Assembly: GCF_000264905.1 (NCBI RefSeq)
Contig: NW_006763135.1
Location: forward strand, 610,288 to 674,287
Direction of reading: 5' to 3'
Length of the DNA stretch: 64,000 bases
Origin: Stereum hirsutum FP-91666 SS1
Taxonomy: Eukaryota; Basidiomycota; Agaricomycetes; Russulales; Stereaceae
Shown: in pieces, positions 34,618 through 44,945 of the stretch
Position numbering within the stretch: the first letter of the stretch is position 1
Layout: each line of letters starts with the position of its first letter
Program-made: the position numbers and the translations under genes
The notes under the pieces: model-generated
Told to the model about the DNA's origin: nothing
The model's database searches: none
Seen by the model: only the letters and a program-made list of their open reading frames with translations

Positions 34618-35775
34618 TGTCAAAGGTTGAGATGAATTAGACCGACAATGAGAGCAGGCACACAGTCGTTGTCAATGTATCGTCCCATGCGAATGACTTT
34701 ATAGCAATACAGGTGGGATGGGCAGATAACGTGGGCAGATAAGCATTTTGAGCAACCATTCTGTCCCGTCCGTGTATGTGCTTCCCGCCTTCCAGGTACT
34801 GAGCACCCTCCTAGTCACGATAAGCCCGACGGCTAAGCAAATGAATCGGGATGAGGTGGATCGTAAGACCAGCTGTTCAATACCATCCTCCGAAGTGTCG
34901 AGATATTACTAGACAACAATAGAAATGTGTAAGTCAAGGAAACGATAGACACTTTCAAGGGGTATATCCAAGGAAGTGCTCTAAATAGGCTTCCTAGATG
35001 GATGAAGAATAAGTGCATGGTTAGAACTTAGATGCGAGTGACACCGTCGTGGTCAAGTCGTGCCAGTGGCGGCGGATACGAAGAGACAGCCTTGCGTGGG
35101 TAAATGTTTCATTTCAAATGACACGCCACCCATCGAGCATCAAGCTTCAAGCTTCAAGTCCGACTGCCAAGTTATGAACTCTGCGAATACTTTGAGAGCA
35201 GGAATGAGCTTCACCATCAACACCGGCAATGAGCCCAGTTTTGCAAACCACTTTCTGGGCAGCGTTGGGACCGTTTCTGACGGTTTTCAATTTTTCATAC
35301 CTTGCGCATCGGACATCCCTCCTCTTCACTCGATACTTCGCATACCATGTTGGATAGGGATCACACATACCCATACTTCCTAGCACTACGTAGTAGATTC
35401 AAGAGTGGCAGCCGGTGGTGCCGTATTGTGGCGCGCCACCACGTTGCCGAATCTCGGAGACATCAGTGAGAATCCTGTAAGTTGAACCTGTAGGAACCGA
35501 AAAGACCCATGAAATCTGCTATACCCACGCCTTGACATCGGGGCCGTCCCTTTCAACTAATCTTTTCCCGTGGCTGCATGACTTCAACCAAGGAATGTCC
35601 TAATGAACGCATATACGGTTCAAACGAACCCTCTTACAACTTTGCGTAAAGTTCAACCGTTCACGGTGAAACACATCAAATCAAACCAGTCCAGAATCCC
35701 ATTCGATTTCCACAGACTTGCGCGTACAACTGAAACACGACGGAAGGCGGAAGGCAGGACAGAGCGAATCTGAAT
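34618..35775. other. Intergenic region, ureohydrolase to complex I subunit
   Basis: No gene is supported. A small direct repeat (CAAGCTTCAAGCTTCAAG) lies near 35140. The left end is the 5' flank of the ureohydrolase; the right end is the 3' flank of the complex I gene. Confidence 0.45.
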
Positions 35776-36650
35776 CTAGTGGGCCGCGTGCGCCTCTCCG
35801 TCGGCGTGCTCTTCGTGGTGGGCGAGGTGGTCGAAGATGGGTTCCATGGGGGGCTATAAATCCGGGACGGAGTGCATGAAAGTTAGATATGGATTTTGGG
35901 AGAGATTATAGAGGGATTGAAGGGGTGTCGTGATGGGATATCGGTAAGAAGGGAGGGCATGAAGGGAAGGAAGAAACGAAATCCAGTGGAGACGCGGAGT
36001 AGACGTACCGGTGCATTACGTTCCCTGAGCGGAGACGAGGAAAATGTGAGAATACTAAGTGACGGGTGATGAGTAGAATGAGAGGGCGTACCATTTGTTG
36101 CCGTCGGGCATCAGGCCGGCTATTCGTAGGAGGATACCAGGGTCAACGACAGCAAATAATTCATCAGAGGGACCGAAAAGCACAATAAGCCCGTTATAAG
36201 ACAGAACGCGAGAAGACATAGTGAGTTGCAATCCACGAAGGATATAGACGACGGGGAAGGTGCGTACGGATGTAAGGATCAGGGTGTCTTCTGGTCTCGA
36301 GATCGGCCTCTGCCTTTGCAAGAATTTGAGCAAGTGCTCGAGGATCGGAAACGTTCCTATAGGGCGTACAAGAGCCGTGAAGGAGTAGTATCAGTGTCCG
36401 TCCATCCCATGCCCATGAACTCCAATCCCTTGTTCGACCGCCTCGCCCTTCGCCACCTTGCAAACAATCCACAACATACAGCAAACATCAAGTCTACTGA
36501 CCTGTTCGCCTCAAATTGGGCCCTAACAGCCAACGCCCTGGGCCTGAACAGCGTATACTGAATCGCCCAGTCCTGCTCGAGCTTCAGCATGCGCTTGTAC
36601 AATGACTTGACATAGAGTCGATGTGCGGACGTAAATGGCGAGGCAGACAT
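35776..36650 (-). CDS. NDUFB9: Complex I subunit NDUFB9/B22 (LYR protein)
   Basis: ATG 36650 gives MSASPFTSAHRLYVKSLYKR, including the LYR-family tripeptide context (RLYVKSLYKR), then DWAIQYTLFRPRALAVRAQF. Spliced exons add PRALAQILAKAEADLETRRH with PDPYI, then GLMPDGNKW and a His-rich end, MEPIFDHLAHHEEHADGE with AHAAH, at TAG 35776. This matches the accessory B22 subunit of mitochondrial NADH:ubiquinone oxidoreductase, a small LYR protein in the distal membrane arm that binds acyl carrier protein. About 110-120 residues and five exons; several internal splice borders are approximate. It is divergent from eIF3f with about 300 bp between the start codons. Confidence 0.8.
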
Positions 36651-36950
36651 AATTCGGTTTCTCTCCTCCACTAACTGAAGTGCACCAGAACGACAGGAGG
36701 ATGATATGAGCAGTTAAGAGTGGGTGAGAGGTTTAGGATGAGCGTCACCAACTGAAACTTCCGGCGCTTATTGCGTGACGTAAGCAAATTTTGGATGTGG
36801 CGAGTTTTCTTGAGACCGCTTTGCTTCATATCCTTCTACTAGTCCGTCGAGATCAAGGTATGTACTACCTTTCGTCCGTTATATATCTTCGTCTTTCATG
36901 GAATCCTTTTGTCTCATAATTTACCCGTGTGTGCACATGTAGAAATAAAA
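36651..36950. promoter_or_regulatory. Bidirectional promoter region, B22 subunit and eIF3f
   Basis: The 300 bp between the divergent ATGs at 36650 and 36951 must drive both genes. A GTGACGTAAGC element near 36774 resembles a CRE/ATF half-site context. No TATA box is clear. Small introns in the 5' UTRs are possible. Confidence 0.4.
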
Positions 36951-38395
36951 ATGGCCGTAGGATCTTCAGCATCATACCTCCGATCCGCTCCCTCTTCGTC
37001 TGCCCCCGCGGTCCCGTACGTCTGTTCTCAATTTCTCATCTGCATTCCACGACTAACACGTATTATTCCTTTTTCCAACCTTTCTCCTTTCCACTCACGG
37101 ATATTCAACGAACTCCAACCACCGCCAGCCGTCCCCCAACCTCACTCACCGTCCACCCCGTCGCTCTCTTCTCCATCCTCGACCACTACCTCCGTCGTCA
37201 AGACTCTCAAGAACGTGTCATCGGAACCTTGCTGGGCACGCGCTCCGAGAATGGCGATCTTATAGATGTGAAGACTGCGTTCGCGGTGTTGCATAGCGAG
37301 ACGAGCGAGCAGGTGGCGGTGGATATGGATTATCATCATCAGATGTATGAGTTGTGTCAGAGGGTCAGCCCGAAGGAGGTTATTGTTGGGTGGTGAGTCT
37401 CTTCATCTCTTGCTTTTCTCCCCGGATTGTTGCCTTGTGTTGTACGAGTGCGAATCTTTTCGTGTGGCTCCGTCGTATTCGTGTGGCGGAATGATGGCTA
37501 ACGATTTTCTTCTTCTTTCGGTGTGGTGAAATATAAATATATCTAGGTACTCTACCGGCTCGAACCTCAACACCTACTCCGCCCTCATCCAAAACTTCTA
37601 TTCGCACGAGACAGCACCCTACCCCGCCATCCACATCGCGCTCAACACCGGGACCGTCGAAGGCGAGGAAGCCGGCGTCAAAGCGTACATCAGGTGCTTA
37701 CCCTTCTAATTACTCTGTGACGAAGTCATCCCACGACGTTCAAGGCAAAGTTATTAATGATATATATGCATGACGGTCCAGCTCGCCGGTGGGAGTCTCC
37801 CCCAAACCCGAAAACGCGGTATTCACGCCCGTGCCCGTCGAGCTCAAGTTCAGCGACGCGGATCGTAGCGGACGTACGTTCTCCTTCTTCCCTCTGCCCC
37901 CTCTCAACCATCATCCAAAGAACCCGGCTAACCCACTCTGACCTTGAACCGATCACACAGTCGACCTCCTGACCTCCTCCCTCACTTCCCCGCTCAACGC
38001 CACCGGCGCAAACACTACCGCACCGACGACCGATCTCTCGAAGCTTGAGTCCTCGTTGCGGGAATTGATCGGGATGCTTGATCGGGTGCTGGGATATGTG
38101 AAGGATGTCGTGGAGGTGCGTTCCCTTCTCCCTCACCCCCGCCGTCTAATCTTCCACAAATCACAAATCACTAATAATAAAAAAATCACATATCAAACAT
38201 GATCAGGGAAAGAAAACAGGCGACAAAGCGGTAGGACGATACCTCATGGACACCTTCGGGATGGGCACGGAAGAGATGGAACGGGGCGGGTTCACGGGCA
38301 GTCTCCAGGACACGCTGATGATGAGTTATCTTGCGAACCTTGTACGCGCGCAGGCGGAGGTATCGTCGAGGCTCGCGCTCGTCACTGCTGCCTGA
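36951..38395 (+). CDS. Translation initiation factor eIF3 subunit F
   Basis: ATG 36951 (MAVGSSASYLRSAPSS) is spliced into an MPN domain: SLTVHPVALFSILDHYLRRQ, ERVIGTLLGTRSENGDLIDV, MDYHHQMYELCQRVSPKEVI with VGWYSTG, and HETAPYPAIHIALNTGT. Later exons give SSPVGVSPKPENAVFTPVPV, then KLESSLRELIGMLDRVLGYV and AVGRYLMDTFGMGTEEMERG, ending ALVTAA at TGA 38395. This is the MPN-minus (non-catalytic) eIF3f pattern, lacking the JAMM zinc ligands of deubiquitinases. It is part of the eIF3 complex that recruits mRNA to the 40S ribosome. About 300 residues. A 20-bp tandem duplication overlaps the stop codon (about 38378-38415). Confidence 0.9.
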
Positions 38396-38905
38396 TTGAT
38401 TGTCACTGCTGCATGATTGGTTGTTCTTTCTTCTCAGTTCTTATTTGACACACGAAAATGGGGACCCTTTGGTTGCCCTTTTGTCCATGAGCCGTTAGTG
38501 TGCTGTTTGTTCTTGTTGTATCTGTATTGATACGAGTAATAGAATTCATGGTCCGAAAACCATCGTCGCTCGACACCCAACACATTCTACTTTCAAGTAC
38601 AGGATGACTACAAAAGAAAAAAATACAGCGGGACGAGATCAGGAAGGTAAATAAAATTGAACGATGAACATATACCATGAACAGTAGTGGTGACGGTTCG
38701 TAAGTAAATGTAGGAGACGTCCCGTCACAGTGTTCGACGGTCGATTGATTAGAACGATAGATACATAAATGCGAAATAAGTCAAGGATAAAGATAGTAAG
38801 TCTGACTGTGCGGTTATCGAGTCGGGAAGATCAAGCACTGGCAGAAGGGCTAGTGAGAGTGATAGAGCCTAGGGACCATGGCATGTCGGACCAACGAGAA
38901 TGTAC
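38396..38905. other. Convergent 3' intergenic region
   Basis: This 510-bp gap separates the stop codons of eIF3f and the kinase-like gene. It begins with a near repeat of the last eIF3f codons (GTCACTGCTGCMTGATTG) and is otherwise A/T-leaning with no gene. Confidence 0.45.
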
Positions 38906-40502
38906 TTACGGAACGGGTGAGCGATCTACTGTCTGACTGGGACTCTTAGTCGTGCTAGATACCGGCCCAGACTGTGAGGAGGGTTCTTGTGCATCGACCA
39001 CTCCAGCTTTCTCCTCCTCCTTTTGCTCTATCAACACGCAAAAAAGAACGCGTATATCAGTTCCAATCCCAACCCCACAACATGATGAAGTCAAAAACTC
39101 ACCAATCTCCCACCTCTTCCGCTCCATAGCCTCTTCATACCTCTCCCGAAAATGTATCCTCAAATACGCTAGAATCACCCCCTCCGCCTCCTCCAGCGCT
39201 TCTTCTGGGGACCATTCCTCAGGCGCGTGGCGCGCGAGCTCCGATGGGGGGAGGTTGATATGGTTGGCGGGGTAGCATTGATCGTTGAAGACTAGGTATG
39301 CTGCGTACGCCAACCCCCCAGAAAAGTGTACATCAGCAGGAGTAAGTACATCAGGCACGAATGAGCGTGTCTTGCAGGAGAGCGCAGGAGAGACAAGCGG
39401 GCCAAGGCAAAATGGGGGAGGAGAGGGGCAGAACGTATACACACAAGGTTTCCACACCCGCATCTCATCCACGAAATTCCACAGCTCGTCACATCCAAAA
39501 TCGCGCGACGCAGGTCTGAAGCCGTCCATCTCGATCTCCATTGTTCGTCCGCATTTGTGGGAGGAGTCGCAGTGCTCGAAGTCGATTATGTAGACGTGGG
39601 GTGGTGCTTCTGGTGAGTTTGGATTGGAGTCGGGTTTGGACTTGGGCTTGGATTTGGACTTGGACGTAGACGAGGAGTTCTTATGGGAAGGAGGGCAGTA
39701 TGGGGACCCGGAGGAGGTGGCGACGAGGACGTTGTATTCGTCTAGGTTGTTATGTTTCACGCCGGCGTCATGGATCGCTTGAAGAGCTTTGACGATTCCT
39801 TCCCTGCTCATTCATTCACATCCAAGCATAAGTAATCATTAGTCAAAAACATCCTCCATGCACAACCGCGACGTCCCACCGAAACCAAGCAAAACAAAAA
39901 CAAAAAACATAAACTCACTTCACCTCCCTCCCCAAACACTCAAACTCCCACCCCAACCCCGCTCCCTTCCCCACATCTTGCAACACCAAACACCCAGTAG
40001 CGCCCTCCGGCGTCTCGCCGACATAGAACCCATAGCATATGGGCACGTGGATGCCCTGAAGGTGCGAGAGGGAGGTGTGGTAGGTGCGGGCTTCGTGCGT
40101 TAGGGAATGGAGGGCGCGGGAGCCGTAGGCTAGTTTGAGGATGACTTGGATGGTTGGTGGGGGGGGAGGGGATGCCAGTGGACGGTTGTGTTCGTTTTCT
40201 GGACTCGGAGTGTCGAGAGGTTCACTGCCAGGAGGCGGGTCCGAAGTATTAATATTGGGACTGGGTTTAGAGTCGACACTGAGAACGTGCATAGTAGCAC
40301 CCCTGTAAACATCCCCCCTCGTAGGCCTCCCCCGTTCCTTTACATGCTCCACATCCCGCACCACGAAATACGTATCCTCGTACTTCACATCCCCATACTG
40401 CAGCAGGGAACGGGCAAGATTCCATTGTTCGATCACTGTTTGGTTTGAGCGGGAGCTGCCGGGTCCTAGCCAGGGTTGGGGGACGTGGAGTTGTAGGGAC
40501 AT
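38906..40502 (-). CDS. Protein kinase-like / phosphotransferase-like protein, degenerate active site
   Basis: ATG 40502 starts MSLQLHVPQPWLGPGSSRSN. A candidate beta-3 lysine sits in IQVILKLAYGS and an alpha-C-like Glu in SLTHEARTYH, then VPICYGFYVGETPEG and GCLVLQDVG form the hinge region. Exon 2 (from about 39804) carries QAIHDAGVKHNNLDEYNVLV, aligned with the catalytic loop, and VYIIDFEHCDSSHKC, aligned with DFG. The usual HRD/HGD Asp is Asn and the Gly of DFG is Glu. The Asp in DFE could still bind metal. A Lys/Ser/Pro low-complexity insert separates the two motifs. The C-terminal exons are acidic and Ser/Thr-rich, ending at TAA 38906. It may be a pseudokinase. It is a different family from the kinase-like genes at 6, 58 and 62 kb. 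Confidence 0.7.
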
Positions 40503-41497
40503 GTTGGCTAGAGCAGAGAGAGGAAAGAGTCGTGATGAAAAGTAGAAAGGGAAGGGAGGAGGAGCAGGAGGAGCAGGAGGAGTAGGAAGAAGTGGAGGTT
40601 GAATTTAGGTCTAAGAGCACGGCGAATTGGCCTCAGAATCGGTCCCGGCAACAGCCGTTCCAACTTAACTTACTGCGGAGTCACTCGGCTTGGCTTGGTG
40701 CCACTGGTACTTACTGGCGCTGAGGTGGGCCACACCATCCCGATCTCCCCCTCGTCATGACACAACCATCATCTGCATATGCATATGCATATCATCAAGC
40801 TGGGACTATAAGTACACAGTACACAGTTGTCAGTCAGTAAAAATAAGTAAGGAGGTAAAATAAGTAAGGAGGTAAATCGTACGGGTGTGTACACTGTGAC
40901 TCGGACTACATCATCTACTTATCGTACAGGGGTGACGGACGGGATGCATTGATGCGAAACTGAAGCGGTGGTCGTGGTCGTGATTGGGGTTGGAGTTGGG
41001 ATTCGGGAGCGGGAAGCAGGCGGGACTGGGGAAGCAGGCGGGAAGCAATCAAAAAGCGAAAAGCGATGCAGAACAAACGGACGAACGAACAACATTTTAA
41101 CTCGGAGGCATGGAGGCGTGATGGGGTCAGGAATGGTTGATCATGACGGGGGATACCGTGAGTAAGGACTCGGAATAAGTGGATGAACGGTCTGGATACA
41201 ATTAGGTTAGGTATGGAGATTCCTTGGATATGATTGGATATGATGCTGGCTATAATATGACGCTGGCTATGCTAACGATGCGAACGATGCGAACGATGGA
41301 TGAGTGGAAGAGTGGAGATAATTAGTAGCGATGGAAGGAATCTGAAACGAAACGAAACGACACGGCAGACAGAAGAATGCGGGAAAACAAAACGCACGAA
41401 ACAAGATTCCATGCGACATTGCGAAGATGGGAGAGCCTTCCACTCAACGGCACCCCTCCAACATCCAACAGTCCACGTAAGTCCCAGCACTCCATCC
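40503..41497. other. Intergenic region with short tandem repeats
   Basis: No gene seen. A 17-bp unit AAAATAAGTAAGGAGGT occurs twice in tandem near 40842-40876, GCATAT repeats occur near 40777-40795, and GAACGATGC repeats occur near 41275-41297. It is the upstream flank of the gene at 38906-40502. Confidence 0.5.
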
Positions 41498-43030
41498 TCA
41501 AAAAAACCTCCCCATCCCACCCCCTCCCAGTCCAAAACCGATCTTCCGAACCTTCACTTCCAACACCTCTTCCGCCTCCGCTTCCCCATCTCCTCCGTCT
41601 ACTACTCGCTCCTCTTCTCCTTCCCTCCCCTGTCCCTCTCCTCCCTGCTCTCCCACCTGTCCCTGCTCACTCTTACCCTTCCTGCCCCCACCTCCTCCCC
41701 TCCCCAATATCCTCGCCCTCAAACTCCCCATATCCACCGTCCTCGGCTGAAAACTAACTCTCCACTCAAAATGACACGCTTCTTCCATTCCCCACGCGTC
41801 CGCCACGACATCGATCCTGTCGCCTTTCTTTGCGGAGATGGTTACGTTTTCGGGGTGCAGGGTGTAGCGTTGTCGTGGCTGAGTCGGTGAATGTGCTTGG
41901 GACTGGGACGTTGAGGGAGATGGGTATTGAGAGGGAGGTTGGGACGAAGGTGATGTAGAAGGAGATGTAGAGAAGGATGTAGAAGGAGATTGTGCAGAAG
42001 ACGACGACGTCGCCTCCCCACCCCCCAACGGGATCCTAAACCTCAAACAAACACTACTCCTCGAACTCGTCAATCGCGGCGGCGGGACCCTTGCAGGACA
42101 GGGCACGCGGTTCGGATTGGAGCGCCAGGTGTTGGAGAAGCAGGAGAGGGAGAGGGGGCGGGGTGGGAAGGGGGTTATTAGGATTGTTGGGGGGTCGGTT
42201 TGGTGGTGATTAGAGCTAGTAGAGGATGCTGATGAGGAGGGTGGGGGTTTAGAGGGGGTGTGATCCGAATCGGATGAAAGAGGTGGTGCCGGAGGCGGAC
42301 CCATCATCTGTAATGGCAACGCTCCACTCGACACAACAGGCGTATTACCACTCTGCGGCATACTCCCAACAAACGGAAACTCCTTCAACGAATGATGTCC
42401 ACACGGACTCGGGACCGCAGATCCAGGTCTCGAGCCCATCCTCGATGAGGGTCTTCCCGCCGTTTTACGAGGCGAGGGAGGACCGAAAGGCGAGGAAGCG
42501 GCGAAAGGACCGTGATAGGGTGAGGGCGGCTGAGAGTTTGCCAAATTTGAGGGATGGAGCGAGGAGGAGGAAGAGAACGTTGAGGGGAATGGAAAGCCGG
42601 GGATGAGGGAGGGCCGGGCGGTGCGGGTGCGTGAGGGGGATTGTGGTGGCGGAGGAGGGAGGGACGGTTTACGTGTGCGGGGGAGGGACTTGGAGGTGAT
42701 GTAGTCGTGATTATGGTTGGATGGCGGGAGGGGAGTGAGGTCTGAAGGGGAGAACATCGGAAGGTCGGGGTCCGAATCTGATGTTGGGGCGAGACGAGGG
42801 GAGGAGTTGCTGAGCATGTCGGGCGGACTGGAGGGGCTATTTGAAGTTGTGCGACGGCTGGAGGAAGAGTCGCTCGAGACGAGGGACGGCGTCGAATTGG
42901 ATGAATCTGAACCAGAAGGCGAGCTGGCCGTCGTCGTCGTCGATGGACTACTAGTACTATCTGATTGTTGTTGCTGGTGGTGAAACGGAAGAGACGCGAG
43001 ACGTTCAGAGAGCGCGTTGGGCGAGGCCAT
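41498..43030 (-). CDS. Ser/Pro-rich protein of unknown function
   Basis: A single frame of 510 codons opens at ATG 43030 (MASPNALSERLASLPFHHQQ) and ends at 41498. Residues 20-300 are Ser/Thr/Pro-rich. A more ordered part follows: FSNTWRSNPNRVPCPARV, SVCLRFRIPLGG, then RQRYTLHPENVTISAKKGDR with VVADAWGMEEACHFEWRVSF. The C-terminus is Gly/Lys/Glu-rich and may include an intron read through. The ordered blocks look like conserved protein rather than chance and may belong to a basidiomycete-specific regulator; no known domain is recognised. Start and coding strand are reasonably secure, exon structure near the 3' end is not. Confidence 0.55.
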   Translation of the reverse strand: MASPNALSERLASLPFHHQQQQSDSTSSPSTTTTASSPSGSDSSNSTPSLVSSDSSSSRRTTSNSPSSPPDMLSNSSPRLAPTSDSDPDLPMFSPSDLTPLPPSNHNHDYITSKSLPRTRKPSLPPPPPQSPSRTRTARPSLIPGFPFPSTFSSSSSLHPSNLANSQPPSPYHGPFAASSPFGPPSPRKTAGRPSSRMGSRPGSAVPSPCGHHSLKEFPFVGSMPQSGNTPVVSSGALPLQMMGPPPAPPLSSDSDHTPSKPPPSSSASSTSSNHHQTDPPTILITPFPPRPLSLSCFSNTWRSNPNRVPCPARVPPPRLTSSRSSVCLRFRIPLGGGEATSSSSAQSPSTSFSTSPSTSPSSQPPSQYPSPSTSQSQAHSPTQPRQRYTLHPENVTISAKKGDRIDVVADAWGMEEACHFEWRVSFQPRTVDMGSLRARILGRGGGGGRKGKSEQGQVGEQGGEGQGREGEEERVVDGGDGEAEAEEVLEVKVRKIGFGLGGGGMGRFF

Positions 43031-44945
43031 CTGATGAGGACAAGATGAGAGTAGTTGGGAGAGGCGTGTGTCAGATATTTCCACTGCCAGTCAGCCAGTG
43101 TCCGCTCCACCGCATTCCATTCCAAGAGTCATGGCCACCCCACTTTCCGCCATTCACATCTTCTTCTCACCTTCCTCTGCGCCCTTCCAAAGTCCAGAGT
43201 CCAGACCCATCACGGCCCGCCCCTCGCAGAACACTGTTACATATCCGTCAGAAAATCGGGGCTAACGTACCGTGGCCCCACCGCAAACGTTTCCTGCCAA
43301 AGCAAATAACGATATTCGGCGTTTGTGCGGTGTCACGAATCACGATCGCCCATTTCGTCCGTTTGTGGGGAAAATCCGGGGTTAGGCACTGTCCGGCAGA
43401 TCCCCCTCCCTATGATGTCATCCCGCCCCGGACACAGCGGCGTCACACTCCATCGACACTGCGCGGTCCACTGCGAGCCTCGCGGGTAGCTATGGTAATC
43501 TTTCGTTTTTTTCCATCTGCTCGTACCATCCAGGACACCGAGCTTTCCGAGGAATGGCATGCTGGTGGAGTGGGCGCGGGTAGAACATTTTCTCTTCGAA
43601 CAGTGCGGAGTTCGTGAGTGATGGTGATACTCCTCATACATGTATCAGCCCAATCTTCCAACAATCTTCTCCACTTCCCCGCGTCGTACGATACCTGACA
43701 TCGGTAGTATGTACGGGGGTAGTAGTGGGATTGTTCTCGAAAGTCTATCGTTCTTGGGATCTGATCTTAGTACTGTTCTCTGCCCATCAGACATCTTCGC
43801 TGGCAACCGTGCACGCACTCCTATCACCGGTGCCTCGAGCTTCAAGACCCATACTCCGCTTGACTCCTCTCTGCCTCCTTGACCTTGCTTTGAATGAAAA
43901 CTCGTTCCCAGGATCTAAGTATTGTGTGTAAGTATGTGCAGTGTGCGCATGCGCATGTTCGTTGAATCTCGCGAGTTCGACGACTCGTTGGCATCTCCTG
44001 GTAACCGTCAAGAACTGTCTGGCCCTGATATCGATCGTCCTCTTCCTCTTCCTCGTCTGGCTTTGAGAATGAGATTACTACGGCCCTGTCCCTCGCCCCT
44101 CGCCCTTGTCCCTGCTCCTAACCGTCAGGTCGCAACAGGTCGCAACATCCCCGGGCGGGCCCTGATAACTTAAGTCCCCAGCCGTGACTCATGACTCACG
44201 ACTCATGAGTCAAATAACTTTAAATTCAAGTTTGGCCCTGAGTCCTGGAGTGGTTGGGTACGTGAGTGCCAACACTATATGTGGAAGTAAGTTAAGTTTA
44301 CGGTACGGAGGGATGGATGGATCGTGAGTTATGAATATATGAATATGAATCCTGACCGTGAACGAATAAACTTAAACACGGACGAGGAGTTGTCAATGTG
44401 AGGAGCCCAGAAAGTGCTAGTGGGAGGGCGAGAAGGGGTTTGGGAAGACGTTGTTTATCGCTCCAGAATCGAACAGTGACCACTGGACGACTATTGGAGT
44501 CATGTACCATGCATTACCTGAAAAAGCATAACACGACGCAATAAATTTACCACAACTTATAGTACGAATACACCTGCAAGTGTCCAACCCAACCCCGACA
44601 CAACACAGCCCAACCCATCCAACCAGGACGTAGGCGCAGAACTAAGACAACGAACGATAGCGTAACGTAGTCTAGTCTAGTGTAGTTCATGTTAGGTCTC
44701 TACCCGATTCAGTGTAAGCAACGGTCCTGAACACGGCACAGGTTAGCAGCACTGTAGAATATAGAGTCAGACGTGTAAATCCGTTGCACGGTGCGCATCA
44801 GCACTCGCCAAACTTGAAGCAATCCAACCATTCTCGCCTATACTCGTATGTCGTGCCACCGGCAAGTACTCTCGCTCACCGACCTCACCCCTCCCTCTCC
44901 CCTCCCATCCTCCCACCCACCAACCCCTCCCCAAGTCGCATCGAC
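43031..44945. other. Long intergenic region with a TGACTCA cluster
   Basis: No credible gene in 1.9 kb. A 190-codon plus frame at 43045-43617 has no protein-like features. Three TGACTCA/TGAGTCA motifs sit at 44185-44212. The region near 43250-43400 has short inverted similarities (CCGCAAACG with CGTTTGTGGGG). Confidence 0.45.
44185..44212. promoter_or_regulatory. Cluster of three AP-1/Gcn4-type TGACTCA sites
   Basis: TGACTCA is at 44185-44191 and 44192-44198, and its complement TGAGTCA at 44206-44212. Together they form an imperfect palindrome. This is the consensus bound by bZIP factors such as Gcn4/AP-1. The nearest genes end or start more than 700 bp away, so its target is unclear. Confidence 0.4.

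Noticed and set aside
42385..43125. 246-codon minus frame overlapping the Ser/Pro-rich gene
   Set aside because: Alternate frame of the same low-complexity DNA, rich in His/Pro/Arg; the 41498-43030 frame contains the ordered segments.
43045..43617. 190-codon plus-strand frame in the AFG1-upstream gap
   Set aside because: Composition is Arg/Pro-rich noise with no splice logic, motif or paralogue.
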